A stretch of DNA of 64,000 nt from Streptomyces antimycoticus (GCF_005405925.1 NZ_BJHV01000001.1:5518001-5582000), one strand, 5' to 3'; positions 1 through 9,054 are shown, counted from the first letter of the stretch. Notes: a model not told the origin generated them from the letters alone. Translations and numbers: made by a program.

Positions 1-118
1 GGCCGGTTCCGTACGGCGGAACAGCCGGGCCAGCGCGGCGATCTTCTCCGAGCGGGCGGCGGTGGCCGCGACCTGGCGGGAGGTCAGTGCGACATCAGCC
101 AGCAGCATGGCTCCAGCC
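1..118 (-). CDS. ATP-dependent DNA ligase, N-terminal fragment (cut by window edge)
   Basis: Reading down from an ATG at 118 gives 39 residues beginning MLLADVALTSRQVAATAARS, followed by a leucine-rich stretch ending LFRRTEPA at the window edge. From memory this matches the N-terminal ligase domain of actinobacterial ATP-dependent DNA ligases, which begin with MLL and a helix of the form VAATSARS-K-ALLAELFR. Such ligases seal nicks with ATP through a lysine adenylate; the catalytic motif lies outside the window. No ORF of this frame continues past 118. The Shine-Dalgarno is weak (CTGGAG). The call rests on a short segment, so the family is probable rather than certain. Confidence 0.6.
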
Positions 119-160
119 TGCCCCGCACCCCGCCGGGAAGCCAGGCACCGTGGCTCTCAC

Positions 161-637
161 TCAGGCCGTACGTCCCGCCTCGCCGCGTCCTCCCGCCTCG
201 CCGCGTCCTCCCGCGCCGCTGCGGCTCGGCCCGGCGCACAGCGACCAGATGACGAGGGCGTCGACGATGAGCAACACGGTGGCCCAGACCGGGTAGTACG
301 GCAGCCACAGGAAGTTGGCGATCAGCGCGAGCCCGGCCAGCGCCACGCCCACGATACGGGCCCACATCGCACCGGTGAACACCGCGAACCCGGCGAGCAG
401 GAGGGCGATGCCGACGCCGAAGTGGACCCATCCCCAGCCGGAGAGGTCGAACTGGAAGATATAGCTCTGGGTGACCAGGAACACCTGGTCGGTCCGGATG
501 GCCGAGATGCCCTGGAGCAGGTTCATCAGCCCACTGAAGATCATCATGACCGCCGCGAAGACGAGCCATCCGCTCACCGCCCGGTGCGCGTGGCCCGGGG
601 CGACCCCTGTCTGAACTCCACCGGCGTGACTGGCCAT
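161..637 (-). CDS. DUF7144-type small integral membrane protein
   Basis: A 158-residue protein starting at the ATG at 637, chosen because GAAGGAG lies just upstream; a longer in-frame reading to 811 lacks such a site. The N-terminal 30 residues are hydrophilic. Four hydrophobic segments follow, carrying motifs such as GWLVFAAVMMIFSGLMN and WGWVHFGVGIALLLAGF, typical of the four-helix DUF7144 (vegetative-cell membrane protein) family common in Streptomyces. The C-terminus is a Gly/Arg/Glu low-complexity tail encoded by a short direct repeat (GGRGEAGGRGEAG). The molecular role is unknown. A 10-bp inverted repeat lies 23-47 bp upstream of the start. Confidence 0.75.
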   Translation of the reverse strand: MASHAGGVQTGVAPGHAHRAVSGWLVFAAVMMIFSGLMNLLQGISAIRTDQVFLVTQSYIFQFDLSGWGWVHFGVGIALLLAGFAVFTGAMWARIVGVALAGLALIANFLWLPYYPVWATVLLIVDALVIWSLCAGPSRSGAGGRGEAGGRGEAGRTA

Positions 638-659
638 GTCGGGCTCCTTCGTCAGGCGC

Positions 660-684
660 AATCGGTGCCGCGCTGGCACCGATT
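660..684. repeat. inverted repeat upstream of the DUF7144 gene
   Basis: Perfect 10-bp arms, AATCGGTGCC and GGCACCGATT, separated by GCGCT. It lies 23-47 bp before the DUF7144 start, so it could be an operator or a 5'-UTR hairpin for that gene. It is not followed by a T-run on either strand, so a terminator role is unlikely. Confidence 0.5.
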
Positions 685-885
685 GACGGCGATAAGGGTG
701 AATTGCCCTTTTTCTCAGATTCGCATAGACCCCCGCCATCGGCACCTCGCCCCACGTGAATACATCCCTCAAGAGCGGTCCGTAATCGGGTCGGTACGGA
801 AAGTCGCGCACCGCGTGCGCGTTATCGTGGCCGCCTGGCCGATGGAAGCGGAGATTCGCCTTCCAGGATTTCCCGGTGTAGATGT

Positions 886-3642
886 ATGTGTATGGCCCGG
901 TTTATGGGTCGATCGTGGGCTGCCCGCATGATCCCCGGTCGGCGCCCACGGAGTCGGCGCCGGGAGCGCCCGGAGGTGGCGGGCCGGCGCTTTCGATCGT
1001 GGCTGAGCGTCCGCAGCGTCGCCGGCCAGGTCTTCGTCCTCCAACTCGTCATCGTGCTGCTGCTCGGCGCGGCGGCGACCACCGCCCTGGTGCTCCAGGT
1101 GCGGCACGACGCCACCGACGAGGCCCGCGGCCGGTCCGTCGCGGTTGCCGAGGCCTTCGCCAACTCCCCCGGCATCGTCCAGGCCCTGCACAGCCGCAAC
1201 CCGACCAAGGTGCTCCAGCCGAAGGCCGAGGCCGTCAGGAAGAAGTCCGGGCTCGACTTCGTCGTGGTGACGACCGACAAGGGCATCCGGCTCACCCACC
1301 CCAAGCTCAACCGGATCGGCAAGCACTACGTCGGCAACATCGAGCCGGCGCTGCGCGGGCACCCCACGGTCGATACCGGCCCCGGCACACTGGGCGAGGC
1401 GATGGATGCGGTGGTGCCCATCTTCGACAGCCACCACAAGGTCGTCGGTGCGGTGGGCGCGGGGATCACGATCAAGAAGGTGAGCGGGCTCGCCAACCGC
1501 CAGCTCCCGCTGCTCGTCGGCGCCGTCTCCGCCTCCCTCGTCCTCGCCACCGGTGGCACCGCCCTGGTGAGCAGGCGGCTGCGGCGGCAGACCCGCGGCC
1601 TGGACCCGGTCGAGATGACGCGGATGTACGAGCACCATGACGCGGTGCTGCACTCGGTGCGCGAGGGCGTGCTGATCGTCGGCGGCGACGGGCGGCTGGT
1701 GCTGGCCAACGACGAGGCGTCCCGGCTGCTCGATCTGCCGCCGCGGCCGGAGGGGCGGCTGGTCGACGATCTGGGCCTGGAGCCCCATGTCGCCGACGTC
1801 CTGGCCTCCGGGCGCGATGTCACCGACGAGGTGCTGGTGGCCGGCGACCGGCTGCTGGCCATCAACAACCGGCTGACCGACCGCGACGGCGGCCCGCCCG
1901 GCAGCGTCGCCACCCTGCGCGACTCCACCGAACTGCGCGCCCTCTCCGGCCGTGCCGATGTGGCGCAGAAGCGGCTCAAACTGCTCTACGACGCGAGCGT
2001 GGAGATCGGCACCACGCTCGATGTGGCCCGGACCGCCCAGGAGCTGGCGCAGGTGGCGGTGGACCGCTTCGCCGACTTCGTCACCGTCGACCTGGCGGAG
2101 CCCGTGGCGCGCGGCGATGAGCCGCTGGCGGTCGGCGGTGTCGAGATGCGCCGGGAGGCGGTCCACGGGATCCGGCCCGGCCAGGACCACCCCTTCTACC
2201 CGGTCGGCCGGGTGTTCTCGCTCGTCCCGACCTCGCCCCAGGCGTTCGGGCTGAGCGGCGGTGAGCCGGTCGTCGAGGACGATCTGACCGAGGCCACCGG
2301 CTGGCAGGCGCAGGACCCCGAGCAGACCGCCAAGGTCATCGAATATGGCGTCCGGTCCCTGGTCACCGTGCCGCTGCGGGCCCGGGGGGTGCTGCTGGGC
2401 GTGGTCAACTTCTGGCGGATGAAGCAGCGCGAGCCCTTCGAAGAGGAGGAGGTGTCCCTCGCCGAGGAGCTCGCCGCGCACGCCGCGGTCTGTATCGACA
2501 ACGCCCGCCGCTACACCCGTGAGCACACCATGGCGGTCACCCTGCAGCACAGCCTGCTGCCCCGCGCCCTGCCGGAGCAGAACGCGCTGGATGTGGCCTT
2601 CCGCTATCTGCCGGCCGAGTCGGGGGTCGGGGGCGATTGGTTCGATGTCATCCCGTTGCCGGGGGCGCGGGTGGCGCTGGTGGTGGGCGATGTCGTCGGG
2701 CACGGTCTGCACGCGGCGGCGACGATGGGGCGGCTGCGGACGGCGGTGCACAACTTCTCCACCCTCGACCTGCCGCCCGATGAGATCCTGTCGCACCTCG
2801 ACGATCTGATCGCCCGGATCGACCAGGACGAGGGCCCCGGCGGGCCGGAGGGCGAGGGCGCCGGCAGTGAGGGGATCACGGGGGCGACGTGTCTGTACGC
2901 GATCTACGATCCGGTGACGCGGCGGTGCACGATGGCGCGGGCCGGTCATCCGCCGCCCGCGCTGGTGCGTCCGGACGGTTCCGTGGAGTTCCTCGATCTG
3001 CCCGCCGGGCCGCCGCTGGGCCTGGGCGGGCTGCCGTTCGAGACCGCCGAGGTGGAACTGGCCGAGGGCAGCCATATCGTCCTCTATACCGACGGGCTCA
3101 TCGAGGACCGCCGCCGGGAGATCGACACCGGTCTGGAGATGCTGCGCGACGCCCTGTCCCACCCCGGCCGCACGCCCGACGAGATCTGCACCGAGGTGCT
3201 GGAGGCGCTGCTGCCCAGCAACCCGAGCGATGACATCGCCCTGATCGCCGCCTGTACCCAGGTCGTGGGCGGCGACCGGGTGGCCTCCTGGGATGTGCCG
3301 TCCGACCCCGCCGCCGTGGCCGGGGTGCGCGCCGAGGTGATGCGGATGCTGGGGGAGTGGGGGCTGGACGAGGCGGCGTTCACCGCCGAGCTGGTGCTCA
3401 GCGAACTGATCACCAACGCCATCCGCCACGCCACCGGCCCGATCCGGGTGCAGTTGCTCCGCGACAAGGCCCTGATCTGCGAGGTATCCGACACCAGCAG
3501 CACCTCCCCGCATCTGCGGTACGCGGCGACGACGGACGAGGGCGGCCGGGGGCTCTTCCTGGTCGCCCAGTTCGCCGAGCGCTGGGGCACCCGCTACACC
3601 TCGGACGGCAAGGTCATCTGGGCCGAGCTGGCGATTCCATGA
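886..3642 (+). CDS. Membrane sensor PP2C phosphatase (Cache-like, PAS, GAF, SpoIIE, HATPase)
   Basis: A 918-residue multidomain signalling protein. Order: basic N-terminus, membrane helix about 47-69, extracytoplasmic Cache/PAS-like sensor about 70-205, membrane helix about 208-226, PAS about 252-350, GAF about 365-545, SpoIIE-type PP2C phosphatase about 560-785, and an anti-sigma-factor-like HATPase from about 795. The phosphatase motifs GGDWFDV (from residue 582), GDVVGHG, AGHPPP and LYTDGL are present, as is the HATPase N-box SELITNAIRH. Such proteins dephosphorylate anti-anti-sigma factors and may act as switch kinases in partner-switching control of sigma factors. No STAS or sigma gene is adjacent. 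The start is uncertain: ATG at 886 has no clear ribosome site, and ATG at 904 or 928 is possible. Confidence 0.9.
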   Translation: MCMARFMGRSWAARMIPGRRPRSRRRERPEVAGRRFRSWLSVRSVAGQVFVLQLVIVLLLGAAATTALVLQVRHDATDEARGRSVAVAEAFANSPGIVQALHSRNPTKVLQPKAEAVRKKSGLDFVVVTTDKGIRLTHPKLNRIGKHYVGNIEPALRGHPTVDTGPGTLGEAMDAVVPIFDSHHKVVGAVGAGITIKKVSGLANRQLPLLVGAVSASLVLATGGTALVSRRLRRQTRGLDPVEMTRMYEHHDAVLHSVREGVLIVGGDGRLVLANDEASRLLDLPPRPEGRLVDDLGLEPHVADVLASGRDVTDEVLVAGDRLLAINNRLTDRDGGPPGSVATLRDSTELRALSGRADVAQKRLKLLYDASVEIGTTLDVARTAQELAQVAVDRFADFVTVDLAEPVARGDEPLAVGGVEMRREAVHGIRPGQDHPFYPVGRVFSLVPTSPQAFGLSGGEPVVEDDLTEATGWQAQDPEQTAKVIEYGVRSLVTVPLRARGVLLGVVNFWRMKQREPFEEEEVSLAEELAAHAAVCIDNARRYTREHTMAVTLQHSLLPRALPEQNALDVAFRYLPAESGVGGDWFDVIPLPGARVALVVGDVVGHGLHAAATMGRLRTAVHNFSTLDLPPDEILSHLDDLIARIDQDEGPGGPEGEGAGSEGITGATCLYAIYDPVTRRCTMARAGHPPPALVRPDGSVEFLDLPAGPPLGLGGLPFETAEVELAEGSHIVLYTDGLIEDRRREIDTGLEMLRDALSHPGRTPDEICTEVLEALLPSNPSDDIALIAACTQVVGGDRVASWDVPSDPAAVAGVRAEVMRMLGEWGLDEAAFTAELVLSELITNAIRHATGPIRVQLLRDKALICEVSDTSSTSPHLRYAATTDEGGRGLFLVAQFAERWGTRYTSDGKVIWAELAIP

Positions 3643-3646
3643 AAGT

Positions 3647-3731
3647 TCGGGGGCCTGACGCTGCCGGGTCCGTGACGTCTCCGGGTCCGTGTCGTCTCCG
3701 GATCCCTGACGCTTCCGGGTCCGTGACGCTT
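3647..3731. repeat. Five 17-bp tandem repeats just after the phosphatase stop codon
   Basis: Units start at 3647, 3664, 3681, 3698 and 3715. The core is CCGGGTCCGTGACGTCT; the first unit is more diverged. The array begins 4 bp after the stop codon. Units 1, 3 and 4 plus the fifth carry a TGA triplet, and because 17 is 2 mod 3 successive TGAs fall in different reading frames. The rest of the gap to 3922 shows no gene; a weak TTGACG at 3788 has no convincing -10 partner. Confidence 0.85.
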
Positions 3732-3922
3732 GCGAGCGATGGCAGCGGCATATGCGTCCGGAAGGTGACGCTTCTCGACGCTCCAACTTGACGGACCGTC
3801 ATGCTCCATGTGATGAGCGGGACCGGTCAAAGCGACGTGACTCTACTAACATGTGGCGCCCACGGCTTGATGTCCGCGTGGTCCAGCCAAAAACCCTCAA
3901 CGCGCCCATGAGGACCTGATAG

Positions 3923-5497
3923 ATGTCAGCACACATATCCAGCCATCCGTACAAAGGGCCCTCGGTGACACGTGGGGCCCTGACCGTCCCCCTGCTGGCC
4001 GCCGTCGTCGCCGGTGGAGCGGGACTGTGGGTGACCACCGCCGTGCCGTCCGCCCAGCGTGCCGCCGTCGCCGTCTTCTGCGGAGTGGCCGCCGTGCTGC
4101 TGGGGGTGGTGCTCGCGGTCGCCACAAACCGCTCGCGGACCATCGGCCGCCTCCAGGAGCGGGTCACGGAGCTGGAGACCACGGCCGCCGCCAAGGAGAT
4201 CGAGGCCACCCGGCTCGCCGAGGAAACGATTCCGTCCGCGGTCCGCAGACTGCGCGAGGGCGGCTCGGTGGACACCGTGATCACCCGCATGGAGCGCCCC
4301 ACCAGCAGGGCCCATCAGCTCCTGCTGCGGGCGTTGCTGCGCGAGATCGGCGACGGTGAGCGGATGCGCGCCTCCGCGATGGCCGCGTGCGCCAACGCCG
4401 CGGGCCGTGTCCAGGCGCTGGCCACCAGCATGCTGGCCGATCTGCGGGAGATGGAGAACCGCCACGACGAGACCGTCCTCGGCGATCTGCTGAAGCTGGA
4501 CCACACCACCGCCCAGGCGGGCCGGATCGCGGACAGCATCGCGGTGCTGACCGGTGCCCGCTCCGGGCGCCGCTGGACCAAACCGATCGTCATGGAGTCC
4601 GTGCTGCGCGGCGCGATCGGCCGGATCAGCGCCTTCCAGCGGGTACGGGTCCACTCGGCCAGCAACGCCGCGGTGGCCGGTTACGCGGCCGAGGGCGTCA
4701 TGCACGCCCTCGCCGAACTGATGGACAACGCCGCCAGCTTCTCGCCTCCCACCGAGGAGGTGCATGTGTACGTCGAGGAGACGCACGCGGGCGTCGTGGT
4801 GACCATCGAGGACGGCGGGCTCGTGATGGGCCCGGCCGCCCTGGACCGCGCCCAGAAGTCCGTCTCCTCCGAGAGCCTGGACCTGATGAGCCTGTCCGGC
4901 ACCCGGCTGGGTCTGGCGGTCGTCGGCTGTCTGGCCCGTAAGCACGGGCTGACCGTCTCCTTCCGGCCGTCCGCGCGGGGCGGCACCGGTGTGGTCGTCC
5001 TGATCCCGCAGCAGCTGATCACGCACGTCAACCAGGACGCGGTCGTCCTCGACGCACCGGGCTCTGTGCGCTCCGGGGTCCCCCGGCAGGCGTCCGCCCA
5101 GGCTGTCGCGTCCACGGCCACCGCCACCGCGGCCCCTGCCGCGACGGCCCCCGCACCCGCCACCTCGCCGTCCCCTTCGCCGTCGTCCGCGCCCGATCCC
5201 GCCGCGCCGGAGCCCGCCGCGCAGCCCTCACGGCCCGTCAACGGACTGCCCAAGCGGCGCCGTGGCGAGACGTTGGCCGCCGCCACCCGGGCGGCCGCCC
5301 AGGCGGCCGAGGCGGAACCCAAGGCCAAGACCAGCCGTCCACGACCCGAGGAAGCCGGAGCCCGCTTCGGCGCCTTCCGCCAGGCGGCCCGTGGTGGTTT
5401 CACCGCCGGTGCTCCGTGTGACGCCGAGCCTTCGGTATCCGCAGATCACCACGAGTCCGCCGAGTCCGCCGAGCCTGCCGAGAACGACAAGCCGTGA
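3923..5497 (+). CDS. cvnA: Conservon protein CvnA, nitrate/histidine-kinase-like ATPase
   Basis: A 524-residue membrane sensor-kinase-like protein, first gene of a five-gene conservon. Two hydrophobic helices lie near residues 18-38 and 45-65, then a coiled-coil segment, then a HATPase domain about 240-370 with N-box ALAELMDNAASFS and a G-box region GTRLGLAVVG. No phospho-accepting histidine motif is evident, as is usual for CvnA. The last 150 residues are Ala/Pro/Ser-rich, ending in a short ESAESAEPAE repeat encoded by 9-bp units at about 5450-5486. In characterised conservons CvnA forms a membrane complex with CvnB, C and D resembling a G-protein receptor. Start chosen at the ATG preceded by GAGG 9 bp away. 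Confidence 0.9.
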   Translation: MSAHISSHPYKGPSVTRGALTVPLLAAVVAGGAGLWVTTAVPSAQRAAVAVFCGVAAVLLGVVLAVATNRSRTIGRLQERVTELETTAAAKEIEATRLAEETIPSAVRRLREGGSVDTVITRMERPTSRAHQLLLRALLREIGDGERMRASAMAACANAAGRVQALATSMLADLREMENRHDETVLGDLLKLDHTTAQAGRIADSIAVLTGARSGRRWTKPIVMESVLRGAIGRISAFQRVRVHSASNAAVAGYAAEGVMHALAELMDNAASFSPPTEEVHVYVEETHAGVVVTIEDGGLVMGPAALDRAQKSVSSESLDLMSLSGTRLGLAVVGCLARKHGLTVSFRPSARGGTGVVVLIPQQLITHVNQDAVVLDAPGSVRSGVPRQASAQAVASTATATAAPAATAPAPATSPSPSPSSAPDPAAPEPAAQPSRPVNGLPKRRRGETLAAATRAAAQAAEAEPKAKTSRPRPEEAGARFGAFRQAARGGFTAGAPCDAEPSVSADHHESAESAEPAENDKP

Positions 5498-5511
5498 CAG
5501 AAGGAACGCCG

Positions 5512-5940
5512 ATGAACACCACTGACCGCAGCTTGGACTGGCTGTTGGAGAACCTGCTGGAGAAGACCCCGGGGTCACGCCACGCGCTGGTGCTGTCGCG
5601 GGACGGGCTCAAACTGTGCCTCTCCTCCGGGTTGTCCGTGGACCAGGCCGATCAGCTGGCGGCCATCGCGTCGGGCATCCAGAGCCTCGCCCATGGCGCG
5701 TCCATCGAGTTCGGCGACGGCAGCGGCGGCGTACGGCAGTCGATGACGGAGTTCCACGGGGGAATTCTGTTCATCGTCGAGGCCGGCGAAGGCGCCCATC
5801 TCGCCGTGGTGGCCCATGACGACGCCGATGTCGGCGTCATCGGCCACAACATGAACGAGCTGGTCGAGCAGATCGGCGACCATCTGCGAGCCGCCCCGAG
5901 GGTGGTCGCGGGCGACAGCGGCGGCGGGGCGACGGCATGA
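5512..5940 (+). CDS. cvnB: Conservon protein CvnB, roadblock/LC7 domain
   Basis: A 142-residue roadblock/LC7 protein. The ATG at 5512 is preferred over the GTG at 5494 because GAAGGAA lies directly upstream. Motifs include DWLLENLLEKTPGSRHALVL and the glycine-rich FGDGSGGVRQ region typical of CvnB. Roadblock proteins commonly partner Ras-like GTPases as activators or scaffolds; here the partner is CvnD three genes on. It ends with an ATGA overlap onto cvnC, so translation is coupled. Confidence 0.92.
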   Translation: MNTTDRSLDWLLENLLEKTPGSRHALVLSRDGLKLCLSSGLSVDQADQLAAIASGIQSLAHGASIEFGDGSGGVRQSMTEFHGGILFIVEAGEGAHLAVVAHDDADVGVIGHNMNELVEQIGDHLRAAPRVVAGDSGGGATA

Positions 5941-6263
5941 TCCGAGGGCGGCTGGACAAGGAGGGGCCGGACCGGCTGTACACCGTCACCGGCGGCCGCA
6001 GCCGGGCCGACGAGAGCCGGTTCGACATGGTCACGCTGATCGTCAGCGAAAGCGACCCCACTCCCGGGATGCAGTCCGAGCACGTCCGGATCCTGCGGAT
6101 GTGCCGCCGCCCCCTGTCGGTCGTGGAGATCTCCTCGTATCTGGAACTGCCCGTCAGCGTGGTCAAGATCCTGCTGTGCGATCTGCTGGACACCGGCCGG
6201 ATCACCGCGCGCCATCCGCATGCGGCCCGCCCGGCGGCCGGCTGCCCGGGCCCGAAACCCTGA
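5937..6263 (+). CDS. cvnC: Conservon protein CvnC, DUF742 domain
   Basis: A 108-residue DUF742 protein. It shows the family features: an N-terminal RLYTVTGGRSR-like stretch, then a winged-helix-like segment with CRRPLSVVEISSYLELPVS and VKILLCDLLDTGRI. Starts in an ATGA overlap with cvnB. DUF742 proteins occur almost only in conservons and similar GTPase operons; they are thought to bind CvnA or CvnD, though the biochemical role is not settled. Confidence 0.92.
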   Translation: MIRGRLDKEGPDRLYTVTGGRSRADESRFDMVTLIVSESDPTPGMQSEHVRILRMCRRPLSVVEISSYLELPVSVVKILLCDLLDTGRITARHPHAARPAAGCPGPKP

Positions 6264-6275
6264 AGAAGGTGCTCG

Positions 6276-6920
6276 TTGCACTCCAGAATCTCTGACGACA
6301 CCGTCAGCATGGCACTTCCCGGCAGCACCGGACACGCTCCGCTGCCGGAGAGCGCGAGCAACGGTCTCAAGATCGTGATCGTGGGCGGGTTCGGCGTCGG
6401 CAAGACGACGATGGTGCAGTCGGTCAGCGAGATCCGCCCGCTGAGCACCGAGGAGACGATGACGCAGGCGGGCGTCGGCATCGACGACGCCTCGTTCGTG
6501 CGGCACAAGACCACCACCACGGTGGCCTTCGACTTCGGGCGGATCAGCCTGGACGAGCAGATGGTGCTCTATCTGTTCGGCGCCCCGGGCCAGGAGCGGT
6601 TCTGGTTCCTGTGGGACCGGCTCTTCTCCGGGACCCTGGGCGCGGTCGTCCTGGTGGACACCAATCGGCTGTCCGACTCCTGGTACGCGCTGGACCGGCT
6701 GGAACACCACGGCACGCCGTTCATCGTGGCCCGCAACAACTTCACCGAGCCGCAGCACTCGCTGGAGGAGGTGCGGGAGGCCCTCGACCTCCCGCCCGAG
6801 GTGCCGATGATCGACTGTGACGCCCGCGAGCGCGACTCCAGCAAGGCCGTACTGGTCGCGCTCGCCCGCTACCTCTACTCCCTTTCCGCCAACGGCGCCG
6901 CCGGGGAGAGCCCCGCGTGA
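6276..6920 (+). CDS. cvnD: Conservon protein CvnD, Ras-like small GTPase
   Basis: A 214-residue small GTPase. The start is a TTG at 6276 with GAAGG just upstream; an ATG at 6309 is the alternative. P-loop GGFGVGKTT spans residues 37-45, and the switch II motif is FGAPGQERF, which is the usual CvnD variant of DxxGQE. Switch I contains the conserved Thr in KTTTTVAFDFG. In other conservons CvnD binds and hydrolyses GTP and shuttles on the CvnA membrane complex. Overlaps cvnE by GTGA. Confidence 0.92.
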   Translation: MHSRISDDTVSMALPGSTGHAPLPESASNGLKIVIVGGFGVGKTTMVQSVSEIRPLSTEETMTQAGVGIDDASFVRHKTTTTVAFDFGRISLDEQMVLYLFGAPGQERFWFLWDRLFSGTLGAVVLVDTNRLSDSWYALDRLEHHGTPFIVARNNFTEPQHSLEEVREALDLPPEVPMIDCDARERDSSKAVLVALARYLYSLSANGAAGESPA

Positions 6921-8275
6921 CCACCCCTGACCCCACGTCCCCGTTCGAGGACCCGTCGGAGGACCCGTCGGAGGACCCGTCGGAGGACGCGCCGGAGGGC
7001 CTGTCGGAGGACTCGCCCGAGGACCCGCCCGAGCCCGTCTTCCGGTCCGCCCCCGCGCCGCCCGACGGGGTGGTGCCCGCCGGGTCGGTGCCGCTGGACT
7101 ACCAGCGGTTCCGGGCCGAGCCGCTGGAGCTCTACCGGGAGCTGCGCCGGGACCACGGCCCGGTCGTGCCCGTCCTGCTGGACGGCACGATCCCCGTCTG
7201 GGCGGTGCTCGGCTACCGCGAGGTGCTCAAGGTCACCACCGATCCCCATCTGTTCGCCCGCGACTCCCGCCGCTGGCACTCCTGGCATCTGGTGCCGTCC
7301 GACTGGGAGTTGATGAGCTTCGTCGGCTACCGCCCGACCATGCTGTTCAGCGAGGGCGCCGAGCACCAGCGGCGGGCCGAGGCGATCTGGGACGGTCTGG
7401 CGGCGGTGGACCAGTTCGAACTGCGCGCGCAGTGCGAGCGCGTCGCCGACCGGCTGATCGACACCTTCGCGGGCAGCGGCCGGGCCGATCTGGTGGCCGA
7501 GTACGCCAGCCAGATCCCGCTGCGGGTGGTGACCCGGCTGTACGGCCTGGACGACACCGAATCCGCCGCCATCCAGGACGATGCGCTCCACCTCACCGGG
7601 AACGACGCACCCCTCGCGCTGCGGAATATGCAGACCCGGACGGAGGCGCTGATCAAGCGCGTCCGGGAGGACCCCGACCAGGTCAACATCGCCGCCCATC
7701 TGGTGGCCCACCCGGCCGGGCTCACCGACGACGAGATCGTCAACGACCTGCTCGGCAGCGTCTACGCCGTCCAGCAGCCCACCAGCGATCTGATCGCCAA
7801 CGCCCTCCGGCTGATGCTGACGGACGAACGGTTCGCCATTACCCTCTCCGGCGGCCGGCGCAGCGTCGGCCAGGCGCTCAACGAGGTGCTGTGGGAGGAC
7901 ACCCCGGTCCCGTTCTGGATCGGCCGCTGGGCCGCCGAGGACACCATGCTCGGCGGACGCCGCATCAGGAAGGGCGACTGCCTGATGCTCGGCCTCGCCG
8001 CGGCCAACGCCGACCCCGACGTACGCCCGGACTTCCACTCCGGCGCGGGCGGCAACCAGGCCCATATGGCCTTCAGCCACGGCAAGCACGGCTGCCCCCC
8101 GGCCGCCCGTGAGATCGCCCAGGTCATCGCCGGCGCCGCGGTCGAGGTCCTGCTCGACCGCCTCCCGGACGTCACCCTGTCCGTCGACCCGGACGACCTC
8201 GAATGGCGGGTCACCCTGATGATGCGCGGCGTGGCAGCCCTCCCGGTGCGGTTCACCCCGGCCCACCCGCACTGA
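6917..8275 (+). CDS. cvnE: Conservon cytochrome P450, CvnE
   Basis: A 452-residue P450 ending the conservon. The heme loop reads FSHGKHGCPPAARE with the thiolate Cys at residue 393. The I-helix lacks the usual AGxxTT; instead it has AVQQPTSD, so oxygen activation may be atypical, a feature I believe is shared by conservon P450s. The first about 40 residues are an acidic Glu-Asp-Pro-Ser repeat encoded by seven 12-bp units (6947-7030). Starts in a GTGA overlap with cvnD. In conservons the P450 is the likely effector enzyme, substrate unknown. Confidence 0.9.
   Translation: MTTPDPTSPFEDPSEDPSEDPSEDAPEGLSEDSPEDPPEPVFRSAPAPPDGVVPAGSVPLDYQRFRAEPLELYRELRRDHGPVVPVLLDGTIPVWAVLGYREVLKVTTDPHLFARDSRRWHSWHLVPSDWELMSFVGYRPTMLFSEGAEHQRRAEAIWDGLAAVDQFELRAQCERVADRLIDTFAGSGRADLVAEYASQIPLRVVTRLYGLDDTESAAIQDDALHLTGNDAPLALRNMQTRTEALIKRVREDPDQVNIAAHLVAHPAGLTDDEIVNDLLGSVYAVQQPTSDLIANALRLMLTDERFAITLSGGRRSVGQALNEVLWEDTPVPFWIGRWAAEDTMLGGRRIRKGDCLMLGLAAANADPDVRPDFHSGAGGNQAHMAFSHGKHGCPPAAREIAQVIAGAAVEVLLDRLPDVTLSVDPDDLEWRVTLMMRGVAALPVRFTPAHPH
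6947..7030. repeat. Seven 12-bp tandem repeats coding the acidic N-terminus of CvnE
   Basis: Unit GAGGACCCGTCG. Three perfect copies from 6947 to 6982 are followed by four degenerate ones. The unit length keeps the reading frame and gives EDPS-type repeats right after the cvnD/cvnE junction. Confidence 0.85.
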
Positions 8276-8292
8276 CCGGTCGACGCACGCCC

Positions 8293-8327
8293 CCGTCCCC
8301 CGGTGGTAGGGCACCACCGGGGGACGG
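8293..8327. terminator. Bidirectional terminator between cvnE and the MarR gene
   Basis: Perfect 15-bp stem (8293-8307 with 8313-8327) around the loop AGGGC, in the gap between two convergent genes. No T-run follows, which is common for Streptomyces terminators. Confidence 0.8.
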
Positions 8328-8397
8328 CCGGCTGACCCCGGCCCTGTCCCCGGTGGTGCGTTGTCACTGCCAGCGGGGAGCGGGGCTCTTCCGGGAC

Positions 8398-8964
8398 TCA
8401 GGGGGTGGATTCGGCCGGTCCGCTTCCGGCCGACCTGTTGCCGTTGCCGTTGCCGTTGCCGTTGTCCTCGCCCTTGCCCTTGCCGGAAGCGTGCTGCTCG
8501 ACGTTGGTGGTCAGCCGACGCAGCAGCTCCTGCGCGGTCTTGATCTCGTCATCGCCGAGCCCGATGGCGTCGCCGATCGCCAGCGGGACGGTGCGGATGC
8601 GCTCGCGGAGTGCGGCGCCCTGGGGAGTGAGCGCCACCTCGACCACCCGTTCGTCGTCGGGGCGGCGCTGCCGCTTGAGCAGACCGTGCGTCTCCAGCCG
8701 CTTGATCAGCGGTGTGAGGGTGCCGTAGTCCAGGTGCAGGGTGGTGACCAGGTCCTTGACGGGGGCGGTGCGGTGCTGCCAGAGCACGAGCATGACCAGG
8801 TACTGGGGGTAGGTCAGCCCGACCTCGTCGAGGAGGGGGCGGTAGACACTGGTCACCGCGCGTGAGGCGGCGTACAGCGTGAAGCAGAACTGGTCGTCCA
8901 GCAGCAGCGAGGGCTCGCCGGGCCGGCCGGGTTCGCCGGATGTCGGGGTGGGGGTGTCGCTCAC
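8398..8964 (-). CDS. MarR-family regulator of the OhrR type
   Basis: A 188-residue winged-helix regulator. The GTG at 8964 is chosen because GAGGAGGGG precedes it; the longer in-frame reading from 9063 lacks this. Residues 24-60 (DDQFCFTLYAASRAVTSVYR) match the N-terminus of OhrR with the peroxide-sensing cysteine at position 27, followed by DEVGLTYPQYLVMLVLW. The C-terminus ends in an Asn-Gly repeat encoded by CCGTTG hexamers (8435-8467). OhrR proteins repress detoxification genes until an organic peroxide oxidises the cysteine. The divergent gene is an exported hydrolase rather than ohr, so the target here may differ. A double operator lies between them. Confidence 0.85.
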   Translation of the reverse strand: MSDTPTPTSGEPGRPGEPSLLLDDQFCFTLYAASRAVTSVYRPLLDEVGLTYPQYLVMLVLWQHRTAPVKDLVTTLHLDYGTLTPLIKRLETHGLLKRQRRPDDERVVEVALTPQGAALRERIRTVPLAIGDAIGLGDDEIKTAQELLRRLTTNVEQHASGKGKGEDNGNGNGNGNRSAGSGPAESTP

Positions 8965-9054
8965 CGGTCCCCTCCTCTTCTTTGGCCGTCGGTCGGTCGC
9001 GTGAGCAGCCATTGTCGCACTTATCTCGCCCTCTAGAAGCTCGCCGTCCATAAG

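Noticed and set aside
769..3786. 1005-residue minus-strand ORF opposite the phosphatase gene
   Set aside because: Product is Arg/Gly/His/Pro-rich without domains; the plus strand holds a clear multidomain protein. A high-GC shadow.
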